Positions 24,704-37,751 of a stretch of 64,000 nucleotides of DNA are shown here, piece by piece. The translations under genes and the position numbers were made by a program. This DNA comes from Temnothorax longispinosus (taxonomy: Eukaryota; Arthropoda; Insecta; Hymenoptera; Formicidae). Location of the stretch: NCBI RefSeq assembly GCF_030848805.1, contig NC_092367.1, positions 20,269,692 through 20,333,691 on the forward strand. The letters run 5' to 3'. The notes below the pieces were generated by a model. That model was not told where the DNA came from, made no database searches, and saw nothing but the letters and a program-made list of their open reading frames with translations. How positions within the stretch are numbered: position 1 is the first letter of the stretch; each line of letters begins with the position of its first letter.

Positions 24704-26851
24704 TTAACCGATGATTAGGCCACAACCTAATCTAAATTGCTGCTTGTTGTGATTGAGCATACCACTGAGCGCAAATGAGAATGGTAATGGTTGTAATCTC
24801 TTTTCTAAAACTGCTCCTACTGTCCAAGTCGTATCTACGCTACCTATAATATCAGAAATTAAATAGAAATTAGAGAATTGGATAAAATTGTTATGTCCCT
24901 AAAGTAATTTTGAATACATACCTTTAAACACTAAATCTGCTTTAGGTAAATCGACTTGATAGGCGAGCGTTGCCGTCGATTCTTGCATTCGCGCATTAAT
25001 TTCTAACTCCACACCCATTTGTAACTGTTGACTAGCTCTTTGATAGAAACAGAGGTGGCAAGCGGATGTACCTTGGAAAATAATTATTGAAAAAACGAAG
25101 AAATCGTATAAGTTTATCAGGACAATAACAACTACTTACTAATGCTACCGCTGAATGTAGAGTCACCACTCGTATATCTTCCTGCAGCGGATAATAATGC
25201 AACTTGTCCGCCTGGTATAGCAGGTCCACGTTGGTACGCAAGCTCACCGCCCAATGAAAGCGATGGTGTCAAGCTTTGAAGATAGTGTAAAACAAGGACA
25301 CCTGAAAATATATTTACAATATTTAACATTTAGATAATATACATAAAATTTTTACAACACATGTGATATTGTGGTGGCCGCGTGTGCCCCTATCAAGACG
25401 GCAAATGCGCTTTCTCGCGAGCGCCTGGTTCCGCTGACTAAGTATATAAACAAATTCAGCAAAAATACTCATTGCCTTTATCAGCTGATCGACGCTCGAA
25501 CCAAGAATCGACGTGGGCACGTACCAGTGGAGTCACCATCCGACTCGCAGAATCATAAATATTTTGAAAAACACATTTCATCCAATCATACACTTACTCC
25601 TCTCCATCCATCACCATGCAACAAGCACACTCAGCCCCAAAATATTTTTTATATCAGCAACCTACCAGAGCCATTAAGAATGTCTGGATTGCCTAGCGTT
25701 AACGAACAGGTATATGCATCCCCTCGATAATCAGCTGTCATTTGTACAGCGGTATATTTATTCCTTTGCACTTGCGCTGCCAATTTTCCTTTGAGTCTTG
25801 AACCAAACTGATGAAGAACATTGGCATTAAGATTTCCAGTTGAATCAATATCGCCCAATAATATAGGATACGCTTCCGTAGGTGAAATTTGTTTTGTACC
25901 GACATAAGTCGCGCCAAATCTGGAAAGAAAATAAATAATATGGGTTTATATTGTAAAACGCATTAATATTAACAGCAAATATTTCCATCTAAGCTGATTT
26001 ACCTGTAGCCAGATGGTGATACAGAACTCATATTAATAGTATGTGAAATATGAAAATGATTACTCAATCCCTTATTGACCACCAGTTTTGCTCCTTCAAA
26101 ATTTGTAGGAAATATATCTGTAAAATATAAACGTAATCACATACTTTTTCTACGTAAGACGAAGTAATATACACACAGGGTATTCAGTTTAATCTGTCCA
26201 CGTCGATATCTTGGATTCTATCCGTTAGGCAAAAAATTAAAATAGCCCCTTCAATGGGATTACTTTGAGATGATTTTTACTATGATGCAACTGTACCCTT
26301 CCATATTTCGAGGATGGAAGAGGTAGTCTTCAAATAAAAACTTTTTTCGTCTAACTTTGATAGTTTTCGAGATATCGCTGAGGACAGATTAAATCGAACC
26401 CTGGACATAAAAATCACAAATTGTAACTTATTGTTAATGACAGAGCACAAAGTACAACATAAAAGTAATATATAAAAAATTATAAGAAAATATAATAATA
26501 AGTGAAAGTACTAAGTGGAAAGCTATTTGAATAGGAAAAGTTATACATCAATTGTTGATTGTCAAGCGAACAATCTACTAGGAAGTTTTCTGTGATAAAA
26601 TGGAAAAACACGAAGGAGAAAGCGGGGAGTACTCGAGTAGGGTCGTGGCATGCACTCTGACGAGATACCTTACCTTTACACTTTTTGTGCAAATCCTCGA
26701 TGGTACCCGGGTTCTCGATCTGGCTGGGCGGTTCGGTAGGCGCGTAGACATCCGTCGAAGGGTCCGGTTTCCCTAAATTCGGCATTAGTCCGGGACCCGG
26801 TGGCGGAGGTGGCGGTGGAGGAGGTGCGGAGGCGGCCATCGCGTTTCCCAT
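24704..26851 (-). CDS. Tom40: Tom40, mitochondrial import channel subunit
   Basis: This is the beta-barrel pore of the TOM complex in the outer mitochondrial membrane, through which nearly all nuclear-encoded mitochondrial precursors pass. Six coding exons: 26851-26674, 26117-26003, 25919-25666, 25301-25140, 25071-24922 and 24843-24704. All intron phases agree and the model gives 332 residues, the usual size. The N-terminus is a proline run (APPPPPPPPPGPG) followed by NPGTIEDLHKKCK. The porin-type core includes FEGAKLVVNKGLSNHFHISH, GDIDSTGNLNANVLHQFG, GNPDILNGSG and LTPSLSLGGELAYQRG. It ends with FRLGCGLIIG, the conserved last strand. It is divergent with the plus-strand gene at 27.7 kb and shares its promoter interval. 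Intron 1 carries a small inverted-repeat element. Confidence 0.96.
26176..26403. mobile_element. Small inverted-repeat element in Tom40 intron 1
   Basis: The left end CAGGGTATTCAGTTTAATCT is mirrored at the right end, whose reverse complement reads CAGGGTTCGATTTAATCT, so the 228-bp segment has imperfect terminal inverted repeats of about 23 bp. There is no coding capacity. It is probably a MITE; the superfamily and target duplication are not clear. Confidence 0.6.
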
Positions 26852-27715
26852 TATTACGGAATAGTTAGCACAAGATTATCGAATACGTTGCGCGTCGAGG
26901 ATCGCTTTTCGTCCAATCGTTGAATCGGATACGTCGCGCCGAACGCTTCAACGTTTATTTACACGACAAAAACGAGCCGGACTAATCTTAGGGGTTGCGG
27001 GTTATACGGCACGGCGTGTCTTACCGTAAGTCGCCATTTGTAAAAGATAACCACAAAGTTTCTTCCACGGGGCACGGAGCACGGACGTGAATAACGTGAC
27101 GAGCGCGAGTCGTGTTTAGACACGTGTATGTGTGTATGTATATATGTTCTAAAGAGTTGTGTGACGGTGTGACGCACTGACGCAGGGATACCAACGCGAA
27201 AAAGATTCCAGTAGAATATTTTAGTCCAATTCGAACAGCGAGGTGACGAAGTAGGCCCGAGGCCGACCAATGACGGTGAGAGAACACTGGTCACACTGAA
27301 CGCCGGAGGCCGGAGTCGCCGGACGCGGTGTGTGAATCCTTCCTAACCTAACCTTCGTGAACCTTCGTCACATCATCACGATGATCACGATCTTGTTTGG
27401 CGAATAGTCGAGTATACGAGGATATGGAGAGGGGAGCAGTCAGGAGCAGTACGCACTACGCAACAGCGGAACGGAGTTATCTTGACTCGCGGAGATTCGA
27501 AAAACAAATAAGCCTGTAGCCTGTAGCCAGTACGTTACCGAACGAAGCTCCTCGTGGAGCGATATTTTGTGCCACCGAAGGAACAGACGTATGTGAAGGC
27601 AGAAGAACGCGAATCTCTCGGTTGTCATAATACTGGAACGTAAGTATACACATACATGGTACATACATCGTGCGTACATGTACACATATGACGCATTATT
27701 AATATTACGATGTAG
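26852..27715. promoter_or_regulatory. Divergent promoter interval, Tom40 / plus-strand gene
   Basis: This 0.86-kb GC-richer interval separates the Tom40 start codon (minus) from the start of the next gene (plus). The plus gene has an untranslated first exon ending at 27639 (GGAAC then GTAAGT), and its coding exon starts at 27716 after ttacgatgtag. No TATA box is obvious on either strand. Minus-strand open frames of 81-111 codons here do not look coding. Confidence 0.6.
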
Positions 27716-27718
27716 CTA

Positions 27719-29994
27719 ATGTGGCGTTTCGCTCACAATCAGTTATCAGCTACACGTTCCGATTCATATCGCGATGTACTTTTAAGTATTTTCACGAAAT
27801 ATTATCAGCAGAATGATATGTCAGAATTAGTAAAATTTGGAAAATGTACAAAAACGAGAAAAGGTTTGCCCGCAATTAAGGCACCGTATGAGCACATGCA
27901 TTAAAAAAAAAAAAAAATCTGATAGGTTGCACATTGTTAAATTTATTACAACATTCAGCACAATAATGATTTTCTGAATTTTTAGAAAACTATATGGATT
28001 GCTGTTTTGCCAATCAATATGAGAGCTCCCAAATTACGGAGACATTCCCAAATGTCTCTAGTCCAGAAATGTTTGACAGTGACACCGAAAGTGATACAGA
28101 TAACAGAAATATTGATACGCTAGCTGACAATGGTAGATTGACGGTGATGGCGCCTCGAGAACCAACTCGGGCTGAATTGATCGCAAAATCGGATAGTTAC
28201 ATGCTGGTTAGAATTAACAAGTATTTGAGCGGTGTCCCACCTCCGCCAAGACATACGACGTGTCAGAGCGATTGTTCTGATTTTTTGCAACACATTTATG
28301 AAAATCGTCAATTATTCTGTAACGGATATCCATTGTCCAATGGAGGTTCAGAATCTACGGAAAGCACAAAACCCGAGGAGCAGAGAACCACAGAAACTAA
28401 CGATAGGAATGTTTCTTATCAATGCACAAAAGGCACTCCGCGGAATTTGACAAATGCCTTTGACGCTTGTGATTTGCCAGCTAATAGTACAGAAGCCACC
28501 AAATCAGGCATAACCAAGAATGATAGCGCAAACTCGAATGTACAATACGGTGTTTCTAAGGAGATAAAGAATTCAGTTAATACGATTGAAGCAACAGTCC
28601 AAGTTCCACCAGTTGGAGACAATGCAGATGTATCTCACGAGCGATCTCCTCTTCTTTATCAAACGATTGGCGAAAAAGAGGTTAAAGCTTTAACGTGGCC
28701 TCAGGCTTACTCGCACAAGTTCCATGGCATACAGTGAGTTCACAGTGAGTTTTAATTTACCATAAAGTATGCAATTCTATTCTTTTAATGCTATTTTTTT
28801 TTTAATTTTAGTTATAACAGAAGCAGAACTGTAGAAGAGTTTGAAAACTTAACGGTTAAATTATGTGAAAGGTACATAGGAGCTGAGACGCAATCTACTT
28901 GTAATATATGGTTTTCGAAACAGCCACCGGGAAGTGCGAGAAAGCGAAGTTTATTGACAAAACGCGGAAACGGTCAAAGTCCAGAGAAGAGATTGACGCA
29001 CTTAGCCAAAAGACGTAGGACTTTTTGCAGCGCTAATTTGCAAGGATTGGGACTTGCTGATAAAAGGCAGTTAATGATACCAATTAAGTATGTATTTCAT
29101 CAAAAATATGATAATTAACCGAGAGCATAATTTTATATAATAAATCTCGATATAAAATGTAGGAAACTTACACATAAAAAAGGAAAAAGTCCAAGAGGTA
29201 AAAGTTTACGTGGTAAAAGTCCAAGAGGTAAGAGTCCTCGAGGTAAAAGCCCAAGGAGTTCAGCAAAAAAGAAAGTCGTTCGAAGATTAATGTTAGATGA
29301 GTCAAATCCGTATAAATCCAAATTAGAAACTTCGAAACGTGCGTTATTTCAAAGTCCCCCATCAGATCATCCTGGCCCTAGCAACGTATTCGGTACAAAT
29401 AACACAGATCCTCAAAAAATTAAACGCGTTTTATTTACAACGCCGAAAAAGAACGAATCTGAAGATGCGAAACAAACGTCTTTAAGAGAAGAAAGTAGAA
29501 AAAGAAAGTGCGAGGAAGAATTACAAGGGCCACGATTAAAATGGGCGAAAAGTTTATCATTTGACTGCACGCACGAATTAAAGAATACCTCAAAGGTTAT
29601 ATGGGATAGACATTCATCGAGTAGTATTCTCTCGAAAAATGAAACGTCTTTCAGTCAAGGAAAGAATGAACTGAGCAATACTCATAAGAAGGTTTGTGTA
29701 TTAGCTGAGTTTTCTATTTACTTTAATACACTATACATTGACAATATAATTTTTCTTGCTTATTTCTAGAAATTACTTTGGGCGGTTGCGGAGGCCCTGC
29801 GAAGCAAAGGAATTGGCATGAGTCACCCGAAATTTAAACAATACGCCGCAAACTTGGCACGCACAATAAAAAAATTTATGCCTGATCTTGAAAATCGAAA
29901 TATTCCGCGGAAACCGGGAAGTACAAGTGATCGCATGTTAAAACTAGCCAAGCATCACGTACTGTTTCTTGTCGATACCAGGCCAATAGATTGA
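27719..29994 (+). CDS. Basic protein with cyclin-docking motifs, unrecognised family
   Basis: I cannot assign this to a named family. Five coding exons (27719-27863, 27986-28733, 28812-29087, 29163-29691, 29770-29994) join in phase to 640 residues; an untranslated exon lies upstream. Residues ~50-300 are acidic and Ser/Thr-rich apart from a conserved-looking block (ELIAKSDSYMLVRINKYLSG, then VPPPPRHTTC). The middle is very basic, with RKRSLLTKRG and a pentapeptide array of GKSPR. Then come KRALFQSP and KRVLFTTP, each an RxLF cyclin-docking motif followed by an SP/TP site, plus RRLMLD. The last ~75 residues form a likely helical domain (LLWAVAEALRSKGIGMSHPK ... MLKLAKHHVLFLV). Nuclear CDK-substrate character is inferred. 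It is tail to tail with tacc. Confidence 0.85.
29181..29257 (+). repeat. 15-bp coding minisatellite (GKSPR repeats)
   Basis: Five near-identical 15-bp units inside exon 5 of the preceding gene encode GKSPR (one unit GKSLR). Each unit supplies a basic SPR motif of the kind CDKs and DNA-binding tails use. Confidence 0.9.
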
Positions 29995-30459
29995 CAGTAC
30001 TCGTTAGTACAATTAATAGTAAAATTCATCAAGTTGCATAAAAAATTTGCTTTTTGGCAAACAGGACATTTAAAATGACCAAATATATAGGTGCTTGTAC
30101 CTTTAGCCGACATGTGTTTACACTATAACTTTTATATAACTTAATAATATAAGGTAAAATGTAAGATTTAAAAATGGGATTGTATGTTGTTACACCCACA
30201 TGCGCAGGGTAATTAAACATTTTTTATCGTATAAAAGTGTGTTTTTAATAAGCATAGTTTTATTAGCTTTAAAATAGTTATATTTCACAACTTATAAATA
30301 ATTAATAAAAGACGTTTTCCTGAAGCAAAACGCAATTTTACGCACTAACTTTACGAGTTAATGCACATGCATACATCAATCGTATCTAACATATTTAAGT
30401 TTGTATTTAAGATAGTAAGGACAAGTAAAAAAATAAAGACTAATCGCGATACTTGATTT
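29995..30459. terminator. Convergent 3' end interval
   Basis: This 465-bp interval lies between the stop of the plus gene (29994) and the stop of tacc (30460). A plus-strand AATAAA is at 30304-30309. A minus-strand AATAAA (TTTATT as printed) is at 30259-30264. If both signals are used, the two mRNAs overlap by tens of bases at their 3' ends. Confidence 0.55.
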
Positions 30460-33400
30460 TCAATCAGAGTTTCCGTGACCAACCCTGGCGATAACTTCGT
30501 CTAGGATTTTCGCGAGTTCTTTGTTTTCCTTCGTTTTCTGTTCTACAAGCTCAGCGAGCGACGTGCTTTTAAGCTCTGCTTTCCTTATCATCGCATGCAG
30601 CTTCACTGTTTCTGCTTCGTTCTGTTTTCGTATTCCATCCAACTCCAAATTAGCTCTAAAATATATTAAAATATATATTAATATGTGTGATATATGTTTT
30701 TTCGCGAGAAATATTATACGATGATATTATCTATATTTCTATATCTACATATGTTGATTGCATACTTTTCTAGTTGAGTCATTGCATGTTCCTTGAGCTG
30801 ATCGTATCGTGTTTCCAATGTTTTTATGGTTTCTACATTTTCTTGGATACTTTCTTTTAATACAGTTTCATTACTTTTATACACCGATACAACTCCTTTG
30901 AGTCTCTCATACTTTTGGTGGACGTCGTTAAACGCTGCTTCCGTATTAGTTAGATGGTGGTTTGCAGCTTGCAATTCTTCTTGCAATTTTGCCTTGTCTT
31001 GTTCGAGGCTTGTACGATCCCTTTCCCGCTCCGTGAGTAATCTGCTAATTGACTTTTCGTACTCTTCCACAACAACCCTAAATCAATTATTTACATATTT
31101 TATTCAATCTTAACAAATCTATTTACTTATTGTTAGTATTTAGTATATCACTTACGTCATCTGGGTCTTGGTTTTTATCTCTTGTGACATTTGTGCCTGT
31201 AATTTATTAATTTTTTCCTGAAAGGTTGCTTTCTGTCTTTCGAATTCTGCTTTCTGTCTTTCCAATTCTGCTTTCTGTCTTTCCAATTCTGCTTCATGCT
31301 CTTTCTTCTGTTTCTCTAATTCTTCCTCCAATTGTAGTACCGTCGTTCTTACAAGTTCAAGTTCTTTACTCATATCTATATGATCAATAAGTGGTGCGTC
31401 AGATTTAGGCGCTTCTGCCGGTTGTTCCTGAAAAATAATTTGATTTTAATGTACTCTCATGTACTTCATTATATACTTCACATAACCATTAGAGCACATA
31501 ATAGTCAATAGTCACTTTTACCTACATTTTTTTCTTGTGCTTCCTCCGACTTTTGCACTGTTGCATTAGGAAGAGGACTATAAAAAAGCAGCCTGTCTAT
31601 AGCGGCTATGGCAGGATTACGTTTTGGTGTACCGACATCAGGAGGTGGCGACTCATTTTTGCCATTTTTCTCTTCGTTTATCGTTTGGGTATTTCCTTGA
31701 GGCAACATGCTGATGTTCGATACCAAAGGGTCAAATTTAACATACAAAGATTCCGCTCTAAGGCGATTTGTATGCGTAGAATTACTTCGTGCTAACAAGA
31801 AATCAAATGTCGAAGGATCTTGGAAAACTAAAAACAATATTCATGTAATTAATAAATATCAATAATAAAATCACAAAAAAGTTTAAAGAGCTTCTAATGT
31901 AATTTGTACTTACTTTCAGGTGTTGCGCTCACAAATTGATCTGTATCGTCCGTGTGCTCCAGTGAAGGATTGAGTAGCTCGTTAGTAACTTTGTCAACTG
32001 TAGATTTCAATTCTTCAAAATACGACTCTGCATTAATCAATGACGACAATGTAGTACTTTGTCGTTGAGGTTTAAATTCCTCGTACTGTTCTTCATCAGG
32101 TTCAAAGTTTATATCTATCTCTTGTAAAGTAAGCGTACGATCGAGTTCTTCTTCAACGGATGTTTCTTCTTGAACAGCACTCGATGCAGCTGCACTCTCC
32201 GCAATATATTTTTCTTTTTCTATAATTACAGTTTCTGATAAATTACATTGTTTATCTATAACACGGGTCTCATTACATATGGCAATTTCTTCTTCAATTA
32301 ACTTCTGTATTTCATTCAATACCACGTTATTCTCGGTCTCTAAATCTTTTTTATCGATACTCGTCTGTAAGTTTTCCTCCTGTTTAGCTTCCAAAGTTTT
32401 TGGTTCTATAATACTAGTCTTATTTAGTAATTGTATGTTATCTTTTTTATCTGACACAATGCAATTATCCAATTGAGGCAACTCTTCTTTGATAATTTCG
32501 TGCTTTTCTGCTTCATCAACAGAATTATTTACAGTTATTTGCGATAATTTTTGATCGAGATTGTCAGAAGGCGACAATACTGTTGATGTATCTTGCTTAA
32601 GTTCCGATAAAGCCTGTACACCCGTTTCTTTCGCGTTACTATCAGTATCTTCTAATGGCGACGATATACTGGATATACTAGGTAACGAAAGATCTGCATA
32701 TTGCGCTAACGAGGATATGGACGGAACAGAAATTTCGGTAGGACACCACTGTGGATCTTTTAAAGGTAATATTTCGGAGGTGCAATCGTTTTCTATTGCC
32801 TGTTCTTCGCTAAGCGCGATCACATTGAAAGTTATATTACCAGTTGAAACGGTAGTTGTTATATTCAACTGATCATCATTCACATTACTTGTTGGCAGTG
32901 AATCTTTTACAATACTACTCGCAACGTTGCACGTTTCAAGCTCGCTCACTATATTAGCACTTTCCTGTAGTGGAATATGCTTATCGATCGATTCTTCTAC
33001 TTGTAGTACGTATTCTTCCGCAGGAGGATATGAAATCACGAACTGTGAATCTTGAACAGGAAGTGTGTTATTGGGCGATCCCAAAATATGCGTTTGATTC
33101 AAGGACGTTGTCCCATGTAATTGAGAACTCGTCTCAATCACTTGTGTTTGGTTATCGGTGTTGTCCAATAAATCTTCGTTAAAGGAACAATCGCTTGTGG
33201 GAAACGGTGTCTCGTCTGTGGCCGATGCAAAGGTCTGATCTTGACTGAGATCCTGACTGTCGTATTCACTTCCCAGATGGATGTCTGCACACGCGAGAAT
33301 CAAGTCCTCTACACCAGGTATATTGGAGTTCACATATGATATATCTGCGGCGTCATCTGGAGTTTCGGGTGTCGAATCGGGGCATATGCCGCTACTGCTC

Positions 33401-36400
33401 TTGGTACTGAGAGTGCTGCTGAGACTATGGAAACTGCTGGCCGACGACAGACTCTCCGGCGCCAAGCAGAGATTTTCCGTGACCGATCCTACATCGGCAA
33501 ACTCACGGGCAAAACGAACCTTGATCTCATGCTCTGTTGTCTTCGGGACAGTCACGGGACTATCGTTGCCGCTCTGAAAATAAAAAAAACGCATTAGGAT
33601 ACAAGCGTACCTTTTTTCTCTCTTTTAAACAAAGCATCATGTCATATGATTGTCGACACATAATTGTCGTTTGATGAGTTTTCTTTAATACGTTCCATGT
33701 CCGTCGGCATCTTTTAATGAAAAAACTTTCTTCGATTTTTACTTGTCATAAAGATTTATGCATAATCCGCGCTAATCCGTGAGTTTGACAGAAAATGTCT
33801 TTAAAAGCGTATGCGACGCAATATACCGTCGTCGGCGTGGGCGAAGGAGACGTTCTTGGGCTCGTGGCACGATGCAGAAGTTTATGGATATACTCCATAT
33901 TACGCCAGCTGCAACCGATCTACAGTCTGCGAAATATCAACGCTTACTGACGACTTTACGACTACCGTCTTTGTTAAGTCAGCTGACAATTCGAGATCTG
34001 GCGATTTTCGTAAAAGAAATTGCGCAATCACTTCACGCCTCGCTCAGGCTAATTATAAGACATCGAGAGAGAAAGGCCTTGGTTGTGTCAGTTCCGCTCG
34101 CTTTTGCAAGACGACGACAACTACTGTCTCGGAAGTATCTGTCTCGATAACGCTACAGCTGCTTTAAAGCAGCTTTGCTCCGGGCAAAGAGATGCTGACA
34201 ATCGTGGACATTCGTTAATTTGCAGCAAAGTGCGATATAACGGTAACGTTATAAGGTACGATGATTAAATACAGAATAACATAAAGTCACTACAAGACTA
34301 CAAGGTTTTCTCAAAAAACTATCATAAAATTTAATTCATCGATACATAGACTCGTTAGAGATAATGTTCGGCTACTATTACGCATTTGCTTTATTGATAT
34401 AAATTAATACTACATTACTGTGGAAATGAACAGGAAATAAACAACAAATATTCTAACTTTCTGGTTGAGAAATAATATTTATAAACAATTTTATTTTATG
34501 CAGTAATTGACCAATTTATTGTTAGTATTTTTGCTATCGAGCAATTATCCTCGCGTAGCACGACTAATGAGATGTACAGTTAAAGAAATAATTATTAAAT
34601 GCACATTATTACGTATCATAAAATTACCGTTGAAAGAAGATTTCCCATGACTTTTCGACGAACCTCTACTATTGACTGTCCCTAACGCACAACGTGGTCC
34701 CATATTTACACGCGAGTTCAAAGAACCCCACGGTAAGACGGTTTCACTTCTCCTTCTATGTTTTTACCCTTGACACGATTATCCTCCGCGCTCGAATAAT
34801 TTTGAAATTAATACACAAATATTAAGCCTTATTATTCCAAACATTACCTATAGCTTTCGACACTATACGGTATTCGGTCCATTTCTATTTCATTTCTTAG
34901 CTGGATGAATATCAATGTTTTTTATGGTCTCACTTTTTTCTTCAAATATCAATAAGCATGATATCATTGTAATCATTATAATGGCCAGTAAAACGTGTAA
35001 TATAACTATGATTATTATATTTAAAAAAAAATCTGTTTACCAATATTATTTATTTTCAGAAATAGAAAACGAGGATTGCATCACCGGATGCAAAACCAGG
35101 CAAAAGCACAAATCTATTTTTCTGGAAATAAGGTCAATAAACGAAGAGTATAACGTAAAAAATAACAATCTAATTTACTACGAGACACGAGTCTCTCGCG
35201 AGTCCTTATTCGGCGTGCTCTTGACATCATCGAGATTGCAACGCAACCGTCGGAATGACTCATTCTCATTTGACCGCGCTAACAGAGGCTTCATCACTAT
35301 CTCGGGGTGTGTCTCTCTCATCCCTCTAAGATAAGCAACCCTCTCTTTAGCTCTTGACGCATACTTAAGCGCGGCACTTAACACTTTGATGCAAGCGATG
35401 ATGTTTCTAATATTTTTTTTTTTTTTTTTTAAACGCATGCAACATAAAAAGAAACTTTATAAAGAGGCACACGCAATTTTTATCGCATTTATATTACGTC
35501 ATTATACTAGGTCGGATATTGACCTTTGGAAAAAAGACTCAAAAATATATATACATAAATTTGATAATAGAGAAGTATTATCAAATGATTATAAGGTTAA
35601 TAGAAAATTATGAAGATAATTACATAATCCCAAAAATCATAGACAGATAAATTTGTGTGATCTGTAGAATAAGATCAATTAATAGGAGAAAGAGTATGCT
35701 ATGCTAAAAGAGCGATCATTAACGAAAACGAAAAGAGAAAATAACGAGTAATGACGATAACAGACATAAATAAAACGATATACAAAAAGAAAAAGAAAAG
35801 AAGCAGAAAAAATCAAGTAAAAGAAAGCGATTGATAAAACTATATAACGTGACAAATATTAAATCAAGTATTTCCCAATCGATCGAAATACACGACACCT
35901 ATCGCTATGACATATTTCTGAAGTCACGCATTAGAAATGCACAATGAGATGTTCTTATAAGACATCTGTTCCAGGGAGGAAAAATGACGTTTCGCGAAAA
36001 CGGACCCAAAATCAAGATCCGTGGTGGGAGATGAACGACAGATATCTCTCGTCAAAATTCTAATATTAGCCCGGCGCGTTTCCTAGTCGATACTCCAGAC
36101 ATCCACCGCCATCACTACTAATACCTATCGCTGCTGCTGCTACTACCACCACGGACCACCACCACCACCACCACCACCACCACTGCTGCTGCCGTCATCG
36201 TCGCCCGTCGGATCGACACACTCGCGGCAGCACGACGCATGTACGTGCATGTGCACGCGCGAGAAATCGTTGAAGAGGAAGAGGAAGAGAACGAAAAAAA
36301 GGATAAGATAACGGGGAATCGCCTCACCTTTTACAAACTAAATTAGAAATCCTTTAAGGAAAGCTTCACACGACGTCGCGCGTTGACCGGACTTTCGGCA

Positions 36401-37629
36401 AAAGCTGCACCGCGAATAACATCGTCTCCACCATGCCACGACGATGCGTACTAACACTAGCTGCACCGAGCCATACCGTCCAGCCGCGCACACGCCGTAC
36501 GGACATTGTGCCGCAAAGATCACCAACTATGGAAGTGGTGGGAACAGGATTCTCGGCCATCGAGCCGCGTAAGAGTCGCGCAACCGGCGTGGCGCTATCT
36601 GGAGCGATGGGGATACACTTGGTAACGGAGCATCGTGTGATAAGGCAAGGATGCTTGGCAAGAAGAGCTGGAAGCTTGGAAGAGCCTGGAAGCCCTGGAA
36701 AAGCCATTCCAGACAATCCAGACGAAACGAAGGAACATCAAAGAATATCGTCAGCACGAAGAGCATCGGAGAGACACGTCGGTGAAAATGAAAGTATCTC
36801 TTACATCGTCAATCAACATCTGCAATATAGATGCTACATTAATGCATGTGCGAATAGGTAATAGATAATTATACCGTCACGTTCATTCTCGACGTTCATT
36901 CACGACGCAAAGAGATACATGGCGAACAAAGCATTGCTCTCAGTTGTAAATATTTCAATTTATATCACGTAGTATAGAGAAATATGACAGTTTTCCGAAT
37001 GAAAAGAGATCTCATTGGAGAGGAAACGGAGAAATTTAATTCTAAAAAGAAATCCGAATCGAAATAAAAATTACCCACGAACAAATCCGTGTTCCTCATA
37101 CGCATCAAAGAAATGCTCTCACGTGGCGGGAAGCGAAACTTATTTTTGTTTCAAGGTACTTCTGGAGATACAGAGTTTATTTATAGAAATACATTCTCTC
37201 CGGTCTGACTGTCAGCCGTGTAAACGAAGAAGGAAGCGCGAAGGAGGATGTAAAGAGAACATGCGGACGATAAGAGCGAGCTGTGCGTCGCGTTGACCGT
37301 CGTCGCATAAGTCGCATTTCCTAAAAGCGTACTTGTTATTAATTTCACGCAAACAAATGTGAGAAAAGTATCGTCGCGGAAGTGCACAACAACATTCCCC
37401 TCATGCTTTTCTCTCATCGTCGGAATAATTTTCTCTTGAGTAAATAAATATTTGACAAAAAATTAAATTAAATTAAAAACGGTGCTAAAATGATAAAAAA
37501 CATTTGACAATTCATTAACAGTACCTTTCGTCGAGAGAGCTGAATCGGTGAAGAATTCTGGAGGGTCGCGGTTATTTCTTTCAATACGATTCTTTCGCCT
37601 TCGCGAGCATATCCTCTTGGGCTCGACAT
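30460..37629 (-). CDS. tacc: TACC, transforming acidic coiled-coil protein
   Basis: TACC proteins bind XMAP215/Msps and, when phosphorylated by Aurora A, load it at centrosomes to stabilise spindle microtubules. Six coding exons (37629-37525, 33573-31914, 31818-31526, 31427-31156, 31077-30766, 30655-30460) join in phase to 945 residues. The first coding exon starts MSSPRGYAREGERIVLKEI. The large acidic exon contains EHEIKVRFAREFADVGSVTE and many Ser/Asp/Glu. Exon 4 has RAESLYVKFDPLVSN, the conserved motif before the TACC domain. The last ~200 residues are coiled coil, with EEYEKSISRLLTERERDR at the TACC-domain start and LAKILDEVIARVG at the end. An untranslated first exon ends at 38154 with a GTAAGT donor. 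Intron 2 is about 4 kb. Confidence 0.95.
31228..31294 (-). repeat. 21-bp coding repeat, exact heptads in TACC
   Basis: Three 21-bp units in exon 5 of tacc encode ELERQKA, ELERQKA and EFERQKA. The unit length equals one coiled-coil heptad, so gain or loss of units keeps the helix register. Confidence 0.9.
33574..37524 (-). other. tacc intron 2 with possible alternative first exon
   Basis: A mostly AT-rich intron with a GC-rich patch at 35960-36860. There, reading minus, a segment ends TAAAAG with a GTGAGG donor after about 36329, which could be an alternative untranslated tacc exon. Trinucleotide CCA/CTG-type repeats lie at about 36128-36190. Overlapping open frames of 116-142 codons at 36366-36861 and about 120 codons at 33779-34167 show no known domain. 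A possible alternative promoter is inference. Confidence 0.3.
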
Positions 37630-37751
37630 TCTCTGACTTTTTCTTCGATACGCCAAATATTTGTCTTGATTTCCTGGTATAAAATTTTATTATGATTTTT
37701 ATTGTGATTAAAAATAAAGATGAATGAATGAATGAATGAATGTTAGAAATA

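Noticed and set aside
25371..25730. 119-codon plus-strand frame
   Set aside because: Runs across a Tom40 intron and exon on the opposite strand; shadow.
34915..35438. 139-codon plus frame and 86-codon minus frame
   Set aside because: Lie in the tacc intron, overlap each other and lack coding character.
36118..36861. Frames with poly-Val/Ser and 116-142 codons in a tacc intron
   Set aside because: The first is a CCA/CTG trinucleotide repeat translation. The others overlap on opposite strands and match no family I know.
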